Assembly (NCBI GenBank): GCA_030950085.1
Contig: JAUZRW010000096.1
Location: 1 to 57,305, forward strand
DNA: 57,305 bases
Source: Anaerolineae bacterium
GTDB lineage: Bacteria; Chloroflexota; Anaerolineae; Aggregatilineales; Phototrophicaceae
Direction: 5' to 3'
Shown: one piece after another, positions 17,067 to 25,134 of the stretch
How the letters are laid out: each line of letters begins with the position of its first letter
Numbering within the stretch: the stretch's first letter is position 1
Position numbers and translations under genes: made by a program
Notes under the pieces: generated by a model
Told to the model about the DNA's origin: nothing
Database searches by the model: none
The model's input: the letters and a program-made list of their open reading frames with translations, nothing else

Positions 17067-17312
17067 AGAGTTCTCCTAATTTTCGTATTGAGTGTGTGTT
17101 AACTTTGGGAAATGTAGCGACAAAAAATTACAATAGCATGAATTTCCTTGCTAATTAATAGCTTAAATGAGTGTTTTTCTACCTTTAGCTATTTGATATT
17201 GCTTATAGCAGCCATAATGATATAGCCTCATTTTTAGCCATTATACAGCTCAAAACAAGCACGACGCACCTCTCTAAGCCCAATTAACTGACCCGTGAAA
17301 ATATTCACAAAA
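17067..17312. other. AT-rich divergent gap upstream of the sulfur module
   Basis: Together with the promoter region to 17383, this gap separates the secreted-protein gene from the arsR-rhodanese gene. It is AT-rich and has no convincing open frame. The minus-strand gene's start is preceded by AGGAGA. Apart from the promoter described separately I see no recognisable element. Confidence 0.4.
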
Positions 17313-17341
17313 TTGACATCTTTATACTGGCAAGATATTGT
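17313..17341 (+). promoter_or_regulatory. Sigma-70-type promoter of the sulfur module
   Basis: TTGACA (17313-17318), a 17-base spacer and TATTGT (17336-17341) make a near-consensus housekeeping promoter 43 bases before the arsR-rhodanese ATG. Two AT-rich dyads overlap or follow the -10: ATTGT/ACAAT at 17337-17350 and TTCAA/TTGAA at 17352-17369. That is where an ArsR-family repressor would bind to control its own operon. Confidence 0.65.
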
Positions 17342-17383
17342 ATAAACAATGTTCAACAATTTCATTGAATAGCTGAATAATCT

Positions 17384-18064
17384 ATGGACAATCAAAGTCG
17401 GCAAGAACTTAAAGCACTATTATACGAACAATTTGCTCGTATGGGTAAGGCGTTTGCCAATGCTCGCCGACTCGAAATTATAGATCTTTTATCACAGACT
17501 CCGCACACCGTTGAAGAACTCGCAAGCAAGACCAGTTTATCTGTTGCCAGTGTATCACAGCATTTACAAGTCTTACGCAATGCAAGAGTTGTCGATGTCA
17601 CCCGTGAGGGGACGTATGCGTGGTATCGCTTATCCGATGACAGAGTATTCGGCATATGGTGTATGATGCGCGACCTCGCACAAGATAGAATCTCTGAAAT
17701 TGACCACTTGCTGCGACAGTATTTTAACGAACGCGAGACACTAGAAACCATTGACGCGGCAGAGTTATTACGGCGTATCGCAGAGGGCAGTATTATCATT
17801 ATTGATGCACGTCCCGAAGATGAATATCGGGCAGGTCATATTCCAAGTGCCTTATCCGTTCCCATCGAGAAATTAGAAAGTACACTAGCAGTCTTACCCA
17901 AGAATTGTGAAATTGTCGCTTATTGCCGCGCCTCGTACTGCTTGTTATCGGACGAAGTAGCTTTATTACTCCGCGAGCAAGGTTATCGTGTTCATGTCTT
18001 GCTTGAAGGTTTTCCAGAATGGAGGGCGGCAGGATTGCCAATAGAGAAAGAGAGTCTCAACTAA
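17384..18064 (+). CDS. ArsR-family regulator fused to a rhodanese domain
   Basis: Residues 15-115 form an ArsR winged helix (ARRLEIIDLLSQ, VASVSQHLQVLRNARVV, GTYAWYRL). Residues 123-222 form a rhodanese domain (IDARPEDEYRAGHIPSALSVP, active loop CRASYC with Cys181 and Cys186, LLEGFPEWRAAG). In this fusion family the rhodanese loop is commonly CRGPYC; here GP is replaced by AS. The DNA-binding part has one cysteine (Cys93), unlike the two-cysteine persulfide sensors BigR and SqrR. Sensing could therefore rely on the rhodanese loop forming a persulfide or disulfide. It is the first gene of the sulfur module, with dyads over its promoter, so autorepression relieved by sulfane sulfur is the likely logic (inference). 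Confidence 0.9.
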   Translation: MDNQSRQELKALLYEQFARMGKAFANARRLEIIDLLSQTPHTVEELASKTSLSVASVSQHLQVLRNARVVDVTREGTYAWYRLSDDRVFGIWCMMRDLAQDRISEIDHLLRQYFNERETLETIDAAELLRRIAEGSIIIIDARPEDEYRAGHIPSALSVPIEKLESTLAVLPKNCEIVAYCRASYCLLSDEVALLLREQGYRVHVLLEGFPEWRAAGLPIEKESLN

Positions 18065-18125
18065 AATATCCATCAGTCAAACACTTGTATTGCATCGTCG
18101 AAATTTTTATTGAAAGGCAGATATT

Positions 18126-19310
18126 ATGGTTATCAAAGCGCCACCCACTACCCTGACCATCCACGAAATTTATCAGCGCATTATCAGCGATAATGACTTG
18201 TTTATTGTGGATGTGCGTAATCAAGAAGACTTCGCCACATGGCATATCGAAACGGCACAAGATATTGATATGGTCAATGTCCCCTATTTCGACTTCTTAG
18301 AGGATGAGACAGGCTCAGTTGAGCAGGTGAAGACTGAAAAAGAAGTGGTTGTGGTTTGTGCCAAAGAAGGCAGCAGTGCCTTTGTTGCGGATATTCTGCA
18401 TCAACATGGTTTCCAAGCCAACTATCTCGCTGGCGGCATCAAAGAATGGGGCAACCATTATGTTTTCCGCACTGTGCAAGAGACAGATAACTGGCAAATT
18501 TACCAAGTTGACCGTGCCGCAAGAGGATGCCTGAGTTACGTTCTTATCAGCAACGGTGAGGCAGTCATCATCGACCCCCTGCGCCATACAGACAAATATC
18601 TTGATTTCCTCCAGCAAAAAGGGGCAACTTTAACTTATCTTTTGGATACCCATGCCCATGCTGACCATATCAGCGGTGCGCCGGACTTAGCCGCAGCGAC
18701 AGGCGCTCCTTATTACTTGCATCCCTATGATGGTATCCACCCCTTTGATATTCTGCCGCCCAAAATTTCCTACAAAATGTTAGCCGATGGTGATGAATTT
18801 ACAGTTGGTGACTTAAAAATCCGTGCCATCCATGCGCCGGGACACACCTTGGGGCAAGTGGCATTTCTCGTGACAGCCGCTAGTGGCGAGCAGTTTTTCT
18901 TTAGTGGCGATACGATTTTCCTTGATAGTTTTGGGCGACCCGATTTAGGGGGTCAAGGTGAAAAATGGGCACCAATCGTCTATGACACACTCTTCAATAT
19001 CATCAAAGAGGCGGTCAGCGATGAGGCACTCTTACTACCGGGACATTATGCCAAAGCAAGCGAAGCGAATCTTAATGGTCTGTTTGCCCAAACGATGAAG
19101 CAAATGTGGCAAAGCAACGGGGCATTGCAGTATACAGAGCGCGATGAATTCATTTCCTTTGTACTGAGCAATTTACCCACCATGCCAGAGCAATACATCG
19201 AAATTAAACGTGTGAACGCTGGTTTGGTTGAACCCGATGAAGAAGCAATGAGCGAACTTGAATTAGGTAAAAACATATGCGCTTTAAGTGACGCATATGA
19301 TAAAAAATAA
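18126..19310 (+). CDS. Rhodanese-MBL fold protein, persulfide dioxygenase-like
   Basis: Residues 8-112 are a rhodanese domain (VDVRNQEDFATWHIE, active Cys78 in VVCAKEGSS, LAGGIKEW). Residues 120-360 are a metallo-beta-lactamase domain of the ETHE1/glyoxalase II group, with HAHADH at 176-181 and later APGHTLGQ, SGDTIF and LLPGHY ligands. ETHE1-type enzymes oxidise glutathione or other low-molecular-weight persulfides to sulfite using Fe(II) and O2. The N-terminal rhodanese could deliver or remove the sulfur. In CstB and the Burkholderia PRF enzyme the MBL domain comes first, so the order here is reversed. It lies 61 bases after the regulator gene and is close to tusA. Confidence 0.88.
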   Translation: MVIKAPPTTLTIHEIYQRIISDNDLFIVDVRNQEDFATWHIETAQDIDMVNVPYFDFLEDETGSVEQVKTEKEVVVVCAKEGSSAFVADILHQHGFQANYLAGGIKEWGNHYVFRTVQETDNWQIYQVDRAARGCLSYVLISNGEAVIIDPLRHTDKYLDFLQQKGATLTYLLDTHAHADHISGAPDLAAATGAPYYLHPYDGIHPFDILPPKISYKMLADGDEFTVGDLKIRAIHAPGHTLGQVAFLVTAASGEQFFFSGDTIFLDSFGRPDLGGQGEKWAPIVYDTLFNIIKEAVSDEALLLPGHYAKASEANLNGLFAQTMKQMWQSNGALQYTERDEFISFVLSNLPTMPEQYIEIKRVNAGLVEPDEEAMSELELGKNICALSDAYDKK

Positions 19311-19328
19311 TTGAGAGGAGTAGGTTTT

Positions 19329-19589
19329 ATGTCCGAGCAAACGTATGAAATCAGCACAACATTGGATGTCACGGGCTTGATGTGCCCGATGCCCTTGGTT
19401 AAGGCACGCAAGGCAATCATGGACTTAGAGGTCGGACAAGTCATTGAAGTTCTTGCCACCGATAAGGGCAGTATCAAGGACTTTCAAGGTTGGGCAAAAG
19501 TAGCCAAAAATGTGGAGTTACTGGCTCAAAACGAAAAAGAAGGTGGCGATACCACCATTTACGCACACGTTGTTAAACGCACAAAATAG
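19329..19589 (+). CDS. tusA: TusA-family sulfur carrier
   Basis: An 86-residue carrier that relays sulfane sulfur as a cysteine persulfide. The TusA signature is GLMCPMPLVKARKAI, with Cys19 in the CPxP motif. The fold ends with the DFQGWAKVAKN and DTTIYAHVVKR segments. The ATG at 19329 is chosen because GAGAGGAG lies eight bases before it; an in-frame TTG at 19311 overlaps that site. Only 18 bases separate it from the rhodanese-MBL gene. In sulfur oxidisers TusA is commonly encoded with rhodanese and DsrE2 genes, as here, and serves dissimilatory sulfur transfer rather than tRNA thiolation. Confidence 0.93.
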   Translation: MSEQTYEISTTLDVTGLMCPMPLVKARKAIMDLEVGQVIEVLATDKGSIKDFQGWAKVAKNVELLAQNEKEGGDTTIYAHVVKRTK

Positions 19590-19791
19590 TCCCGTATGGG
19601 TTCGCATCCCACCTCACAATCGCACCGTGAGATAGGAATCATCCAATAATTTTATTTAATCGCTGACTTTACGCAATCATGTCTGATTCTCGTAAGAGAT
19701 GACCTGTGTGCTACCCTGTTAACTCAAACAGGCGCGTATCAGGTTGTATGCTTGCGTAATATAAGTCCACAAGTTTATTGAGGAGCTACAA

Positions 19792-20358
19792 ATGGCAGTC
19801 TCAGAATTAGCAGTGCAAGACACAACAACACTGGAGATGCGCTTGCAACAACTTGAGGAGCGCGTCGTTGAACTGGAAGAAAATATCCCAGAAGACAAAG
19901 TGACTATCGTGATGTTTAGTGGTGAATTAGACCGTGTTTTGGCAGGTTTCATCATTGCGACAGGTGCGCTGGCAATGGGGTATGAAGTCTCGATGTTCTT
20001 CACCTTTTGGGGCTTAAATGCTGTCCGTGATAATCGCACATTAGAGGGTAAAAATATCATGGAACGCATGATGTCGCTGATGACACCCGGTAGCACAGAA
20101 GGCATGGGGCTTAGTAATATGAACTTCTTCGGTGCTGGTGCGCGTATGATGCGCCTGATGATGAAGCAGAAGAATGTCGAAAACATAGAAGACCTCATCA
20201 ACATGACTAAAGATATGGGCGCTCGTTTCGTGAGTTGTGGGATGAGCCAGATGGTGATGGGCATTAACACATCGGAACTCCGCGATGATATGGAAGATGG
20301 CGGAGTCGCAGCCTATCTTGGTGATGCTGTATCAAGTAAGGTAACGCTGTTTATTTAA
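19792..20358 (+). CDS. DsrE2-like sulfurtransferase (DsrE/DsrF/DrsH family)
   Basis: A 188-residue protein with an N-terminal coiled coil (about 10-33), then a DsrE-fold domain (KVTIVMFSGELDRVLAGFIIATGALAMG, FFTFWGLNAVRD). The single cysteine, Cys149 in RFVSCGMSQMVMGI, is the expected sulfur-binding residue. The long, Met-rich central part and a hydrophobic helix match the membrane-associated DsrE2 type. GAGGAGCT stands eight bases before the ATG. Rhodanese, TusA and DsrE2 together form the known carrier trio of sulfur-oxidising prokaryotes, and all three are present in this module. The 202-base gap before it could hold a second promoter. Confidence 0.9.
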   Translation: MAVSELAVQDTTTLEMRLQQLEERVVELEENIPEDKVTIVMFSGELDRVLAGFIIATGALAMGYEVSMFFTFWGLNAVRDNRTLEGKNIMERMMSLMTPGSTEGMGLSNMNFFGAGARMMRLMMKQKNVENIEDLINMTKDMGARFVSCGMSQMVMGINTSELRDDMEDGGVAAYLGDAVSSKVTLFI

Positions 20359-20374
20359 TAGTCAATTTAGTATA

Positions 20375-20399
20375 GGCAGGATACGCCCGGTATCCTGCC
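20375..20399 (+). terminator. Strong intercistronic hairpin after dsrE2
   Basis: GGCAGGATAC (20375-20384) pairs perfectly with GTATCCTGCC (20390-20399) around a five-base loop. There is no T-run after it. It probably acts as a partial terminator or an mRNA-processing or stability element that adjusts expression of the redox-complex genes downstream. Confidence 0.55.
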
Positions 20400-20427
20400 G
20401 CATCTTGTTATACGAAAGGTCTATTTA

Positions 20428-22095
20428 ATGACCAATTATGGTTTTGTTATTGATAATCGCAAATGTATTGGTTGCCATGCCTGTACCACCGCTTGCAAAT
20501 CTGAAAATGAAGTGCCTCTCAGCGTGAATCGAACGTGGGTCAAATATGTTGAAACCGGACAATATCCGGATGCGACCCGCCATTTTCAGGTGACGCGCTG
20601 CAATCACTGTGCCAATCCGCCCTGTGTTCGTATTTGCCCTGTCGAAGCGATGTATCAGCGTGATGATGGCATTGTTGAATTTGACCCGTCTATCTGTATT
20701 GGCTGCAAAGCCTGTATGCAGGCTTGCCCGTATGATGCGATTTATATTGACCCCGAAGATGGTACAGCTGCTAAATGTACCTACTGCGCTCATCGCACGG
20801 ACATCGGCTTAGAACCGGCCTGTGTCGTTGTTTGTCCAGAACATGCCATTATTGCAGGTGATATGGATGACCCAACAAGTGAGATTAGCCATATTCTCGC
20901 CCATGAGAAAGTCACTGTTCGTAAGCCAGAACAGGGAACATCACCAAAGTTGTTTTACATTGAAGGCAATGAAGTTTCACTACACCCCACCGCCACAGAA
21001 CGCACCCCTGAAACGTATATGTGGGCGGATGTGATACCCTTGCACAATATTCCCGTCAACGGCAGTCATGCCACTGCCCAAGCGACTGTGCAATCCGCAA
21101 CAAAAAATATAGCAAAATCGGGGGCAACATTACGTGCGCCACAAACACAAGGGCATCCGACAGGTGGCCCCATTAAATTTGCTGACGGGCGCATGGCTGA
21201 CCACATGATTCAGGTTGCTTATAATCAACAGCATAAAGTACCCTGGCATTGGCCTGTCCCAGCCTATCTGGTCACGAAAGGCATTGGTTCTGGTATTTTT
21301 ACGATTTTGAGTCTGGGGCTTGGTTTAGGGCTTTTTGCCTTTGATGCCGATACTTTTGCTATTGGTGGCTTCTTATCCCTACTCTTTATTGTGATTACGA
21401 CAGGTCTTTTGATTTTTGACCTTGAACGCCCCGAACGTTTTTTCAGTATTCTCTATCGTCCACAATGGCGCAGTTGGCTAACACGCGGCGCGTATATCTT
21501 AGTCGGTTTTAGCATTTTGACGACGTTATGGTGGTTAGGAGAAGTCGGCGCACGATACGATATCATATCGGCTTCATTAGTTGATAGCATTCGCCCGTTT
21601 GCGTTGTGGTTAGGCTTACCCTTGTCGATTGGTGTCGCAATTTATACTGCCTTTCTCTTCGGTCAAGCAGAGGGACGCGATTTATGGCAAAGTACGCTTT
21701 TGCCATTCCATTTATTTGTACAATCCTTGATGGCTGGAAGTGGCGCGTTGCTAATGGTTGATGCTGTCATTGCCTTGCCCGACGATATGCTATCAGTGCT
21801 AAAGATACTATTTGCTGCGAGTCTCATTATTGACTTGTTGGTGACGCTGATGGGTGAATTTGGGATGCCTCATGCCAGTGAAGTCGCTGCAAAAGCTGCC
21901 CACGATATTAGTCATGGAAATTATAAAGGATACTTCTGGATTGGTAGTATGCTCATCGGACATATCGTGCCGTTAGCATTGTTGCTGATTGCGACATCCT
22001 TTGCAGTTGCGATTGCAGGTTTGCTGGCAATCGTTGGACTCTATGCCTTTGAATATGCCTTTGTGATGGCTCCACAAGATGTGCCGAACAGTTAA
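20428..22095 (+). CDS. Fused 4Fe-4S electron-transfer and NrfD/PsrC-type membrane subunit
   Basis: Residues 1-190 are a four-cluster ferredoxin subunit: CIGCHACTTAC (13-23), CNHCANPPCVRICP, CIGCKACMQACP and CTYCAHR...CVVVCP. After a variable linker (about 200-250), residues 265-550 form an NrfD-type quinone-interacting membrane domain with eight or more helices, including FDLERPERFFSILYRPQWRSWLTRGAY. In PsrABC and SoeABC these are two separate proteins (B and C); here they are one polypeptide. It should carry electrons between the molybdenum subunit encoded next and the quinone pool. No export signal precedes the clusters, so the FeS part faces the cytoplasm. Confidence 0.9.
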   Translation: MTNYGFVIDNRKCIGCHACTTACKSENEVPLSVNRTWVKYVETGQYPDATRHFQVTRCNHCANPPCVRICPVEAMYQRDDGIVEFDPSICIGCKACMQACPYDAIYIDPEDGTAAKCTYCAHRTDIGLEPACVVVCPEHAIIAGDMDDPTSEISHILAHEKVTVRKPEQGTSPKLFYIEGNEVSLHPTATERTPETYMWADVIPLHNIPVNGSHATAQATVQSATKNIAKSGATLRAPQTQGHPTGGPIKFADGRMADHMIQVAYNQQHKVPWHWPVPAYLVTKGIGSGIFTILSLGLGLGLFAFDADTFAIGGFLSLLFIVITTGLLIFDLERPERFFSILYRPQWRSWLTRGAYILVGFSILTTLWWLGEVGARYDIISASLVDSIRPFALWLGLPLSIGVAIYTAFLFGQAEGRDLWQSTLLPFHLFVQSLMAGSGALLMVDAVIALPDDMLSVLKILFAASLIIDLLVTLMGEFGMPHASEVAAKAAHDISHGNYKGYFWIGSMLIGHIVPLALLLIATSFAVAIAGLLAIVGLYAFEYAFVMAPQDVPNS

Positions 22096-22116
22096 TTGAC
22101 GGGAGTGACGAAAAAA

Positions 22117-25100
22117 ATGTCTGATATTATCGAAAAATTGCTAGGTGCGATGTTACGCCTAGAGCCACGACAAAAATTGCGTAAGACTGACAATGAGATG
22201 ACCAATACTGCCGGAGAGGGTTTGCCGGCTTTCTCAGAAACAGACCTGAAACCAGAGGCTGTAGAAATGACCACGGTGCAACATCCTGACGGGCGCATGA
22301 GTCAGTATCCGCCGACTGAAAAATGGGATGATTGGGTCGAGTGGGATGGCAAATTATGGCCCCAAAAGGTGGCGCGGCGCTATACCCTTGTGCCAACAGC
22401 CTGTTTCAATTGCGAGAGCGCCTGCGGTCTCTTAGCTTATGTGGATAAAACAACCTTCGAGATTAAAAAATTCGAGGGTAATCCGGTTCATCCCGGCAGT
22501 CGTGGGCGTAATTGTGCTAAGGGTCCGGCAACTCATAATCAAATTTATGACCCCGAACGTATTCTCTATCCGCTAAAACGAGTGGGAGAACGTGGCGCAG
22601 GACAATGGCAACGCATCACTTGGGAACAAGCACTGACTGAAATCGCTGAAAAAATGCGAAAAAGCCGCCAAAAACGCCGCGACGGGATTATGTATCATGT
22701 GGGTCGTCCCGGTGAAGATGGCTATACCAACCGTGTTATTTCGGCATGGGGTGTTGATGGGCATAATAGCCACACCAATATCTGCTCCTCAGGTGCGCGG
22801 ATTGGCTATTATTTGTGGGCTGGATTTGACCGCCCTAGTCCAGACCATGCCCACGCACGAACGATTTTGCTGATTTCTAGTCATTTAGAAACCGGACATT
22901 ATTTTAACCCCCATGCACAGCGCATTATCGAAGCTAAGATGAAGGGTGCGAAAATCATCACCTTTGACCCGCGCTTGTCGAATACAGCCAGCATGAGTGA
23001 TGTTTGGCTACCGACATGGCCCGGCAGCGAAACATGGGTTTTGCTGGCGATTGCGAAATATCTGATTGACAATAACTTGTATGATAGAGAATTTGTCGAA
23101 CGCTGGGTTAATTGGCAAGAAACCTTATCCCATGCCGAAGAAATGACAGATAATACTGATTTACTCAAGCGTATTGAAGCTGCATCTGACAATTTAACAT
23201 TTGATTTATTCCATGAGCTATTACAAGATTTGTACGCTGACTTCACTTTTGAACGGGCGGCAGAAGAATCACAAGTGCCAGTTGAGCGCATCAAAGAGGC
23301 GGCAGAATATGTGTCATGGTCGAAAGGTCAATTGGCAACCCACACATGGCGTTCGGCATCTATCGGCAATTTAGGCGGCTGGCAAGTTGCTCGCACACTC
23401 TATTTCTTGAATGTATTGACTGGCAGTGTCGGGACAAAAGGCGGTACATCTGGCAACAGTTGGAATAAATTCGTACCGACACCTTTCAAAACACCGCCAG
23501 CCTTTAATGCGTGGAATGAACTTCATCTGCCGATTGAATGGCCCCTTGCTCATTACGAAATGAGTTTTTTGCTGCCACATTTCCTCAAAGAAGAGCGCGG
23601 TGATATTGATGTCTATTTCTCACGAGTTTACAATCCGATGTGGATTAATCCTGATGGTTTCATGTGGCTAGAGGCATTGCAAGATGAAGAAAAAATCAAG
23701 TGTCATGTCGCCCTCACCCCAACATGGAACGAATCGGCGTGGTTTGCAGATTATGTACTCCCGATGGGACATGCGGGCGAACGTCACGATTTGATGAGCC
23801 AAGAAACCCATGCCGGACAATGGGTTGCTTTCCGCCAACCTGTGCGACGGGTTGCACTTGAACGTGCCGGGAAGCCTGTGCGCTTCACCTATGAGGCTAA
23901 TCCGGGCGAAGTATGGGAAGAAAACGAGTGGTGGATTGAACTCTCTACCCGTATGGATCCAAATGGTGACTTGGGTATCCGCCAATGGTTTGAAAGCCCC
24001 TATCGCAAAGGCGAGATTATCACGGTTGCTGAATATTATCAGTGGATATTTGAGAATAGTATTCCCGGGCTGCCCGATGCCGCCGAAAAAGAAGGCTTAA
24101 CCCCACTCGAATATATGCGAAAGTACGGAGTCTATGAAGTCGTCGCCGAGAATTATGAACCTTACGAAAAAGCGGTCAGCAACGGCAAGGCTTCCAAAGA
24201 TGGTTTGATTTATAGCGCCGATAAAAAAGTCACGGGCATTGATATTTCGGGTGATGCTAAGGCTGGTTTCAATACACCGAGCCGCAAACTCGAATTTTAT
24301 AGCCCGACAATGGCACAATGGGGTTGGACAGAAAAAGAGTATATCGTGCCGTATCCTCTCAAGAGCCATGTTCACCCTGATAATATCGACATCACGCAAG
24401 GCGAAATGCTGCTCTTGCCGAATTTCCGCTTGCCGACACTGATTCATACCCGTAGCGCCAATGCAAAATGGCTCTATGAAATCAGCCATAAGAATCCAAT
24501 TTGGATGAGTCCAACAGATGCACAGCGACTCAGCGTTCAGACAGGAGATTTGGTGCGCGTAGAAACCGAAATTGGCTACTTTGTTGATAAAGTATGGATA
24601 ACCGAAGGCATCAAACCGGGTGTTATTGCTATGAGCCATCATCTTGGGCGCTGGCGTTTGCAAGATAATCAAGGTGGTAATCGCGGTGCATCAAATGTTG
24701 TCACGCTCGATGAGACAGGCAAAGGGCAATACAAACTCAATGTGCTGAAAGGCGCTACGGCTTGGGAATCATCAGACCCTGATACGAGTCGCATTTGGTG
24801 GGAAGAAGTTGGTGTCCATCAAAACCTGACTCATGGTGTACATCCTGACCCCATTAGTGGCGCACATTGTTGGCTACAAAAAGCGGTTAATGTCCGCAAG
24901 GCACAGGCAAGCGAAAAATACGGTGATGTATGGGTCGATACAGAAAAGTCGATGCAAATTTACCATGAGTGGCTGGCAAAAACACGTCCTGCAACCCAAA
25001 AGAGCCCTGATGGTCTGCGCCGTCCACTGTGGTTAAAGCGTCCACTTAAACCTGTTGTCGAAGCCTATAAAGTGCCGACAAATTTGGAAGTCGATACGGC

Positions 25101-25128
25101 ATCGCTAGAACCTCAAGGAGGCGATTAA
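22117..25128 (+). CDS. Molybdopterin oxidoreductase catalytic subunit (SoeA/PsrA-like)
   Basis: A 1,003-residue enzyme of the DMSO-reductase family. An N-terminal [4Fe-4S] site uses Cys96, Cys99, Cys103 and Cys133 (ACFNCESACG ... GRNCAKG). Cys223 in TNICSSGARIG is the probable molybdenum ligand. MopB domains follow, and a C-terminal guanylate-binding domain begins near 760 (LLLPNFRLPTLIHTRSANAKW). There is no twin-arginine signal, so it acts in the cytoplasm, as SoeA does, unlike the exported PsrA. With persulfide dioxygenase and sulfur-carrier genes upstream, sulfite oxidation to sulfate is the favoured reaction, but polysulfide or another sulfur substrate is possible. The ATG at 22117 has GGGAG upstream and lies 21 bases after the NrfD gene. 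Confidence 0.88.
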   Translation: MSDIIEKLLGAMLRLEPRQKLRKTDNEMTNTAGEGLPAFSETDLKPEAVEMTTVQHPDGRMSQYPPTEKWDDWVEWDGKLWPQKVARRYTLVPTACFNCESACGLLAYVDKTTFEIKKFEGNPVHPGSRGRNCAKGPATHNQIYDPERILYPLKRVGERGAGQWQRITWEQALTEIAEKMRKSRQKRRDGIMYHVGRPGEDGYTNRVISAWGVDGHNSHTNICSSGARIGYYLWAGFDRPSPDHAHARTILLISSHLETGHYFNPHAQRIIEAKMKGAKIITFDPRLSNTASMSDVWLPTWPGSETWVLLAIAKYLIDNNLYDREFVERWVNWQETLSHAEEMTDNTDLLKRIEAASDNLTFDLFHELLQDLYADFTFERAAEESQVPVERIKEAAEYVSWSKGQLATHTWRSASIGNLGGWQVARTLYFLNVLTGSVGTKGGTSGNSWNKFVPTPFKTPPAFNAWNELHLPIEWPLAHYEMSFLLPHFLKEERGDIDVYFSRVYNPMWINPDGFMWLEALQDEEKIKCHVALTPTWNESAWFADYVLPMGHAGERHDLMSQETHAGQWVAFRQPVRRVALERAGKPVRFTYEANPGEVWEENEWWIELSTRMDPNGDLGIRQWFESPYRKGEIITVAEYYQWIFENSIPGLPDAAEKEGLTPLEYMRKYGVYEVVAENYEPYEKAVSNGKASKDGLIYSADKKVTGIDISGDAKAGFNTPSRKLEFYSPTMAQWGWTEKEYIVPYPLKSHVHPDNIDITQGEMLLLPNFRLPTLIHTRSANAKWLYEISHKNPIWMSPTDAQRLSVQTGDLVRVETEIGYFVDKVWITEGIKPGVIAMSHHLGRWRLQDNQGGNRGASNVVTLDETGKGQYKLNVLKGATAWESSDPDTSRIWWEEVGVHQNLTHGVHPDPISGAHCWLQKAVNVRKAQASEKYGDVWVDTEKSMQIYHEWLAKTRPATQKSPDGLRRPLWLKRPLKPVVEAYKVPTNLEVDTASLEPQGGD

Positions 25129-25134
25129 CGCTTG

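Noticed and set aside
19719-20270. 183-codon minus-strand frame across dsrE2
   Set aside because: It covers the dsrE2 gene in antisense and its Met/Ile/Ser-rich sequence has no family resemblance.
24097-24672. 191-codon frame on the minus strand within the molybdoenzyme gene
   Set aside because: It is antisense to a clearly conserved coding region, and its Cys/His-rich composition is what reverse translation of that gene gives; no ribosome binding site.
20428-25128. Alternative complex III (ActABCDEF) reading of the FeS-NrfD and MopB genes
   Set aside because: The large subunit keeps a full FeS site and a molybdenum ligand cysteine and is separate from the ferredoxin part, whereas ActB is a MopB-ferredoxin fusion without molybdenum; no cytochrome ActA/ActE genes are present.
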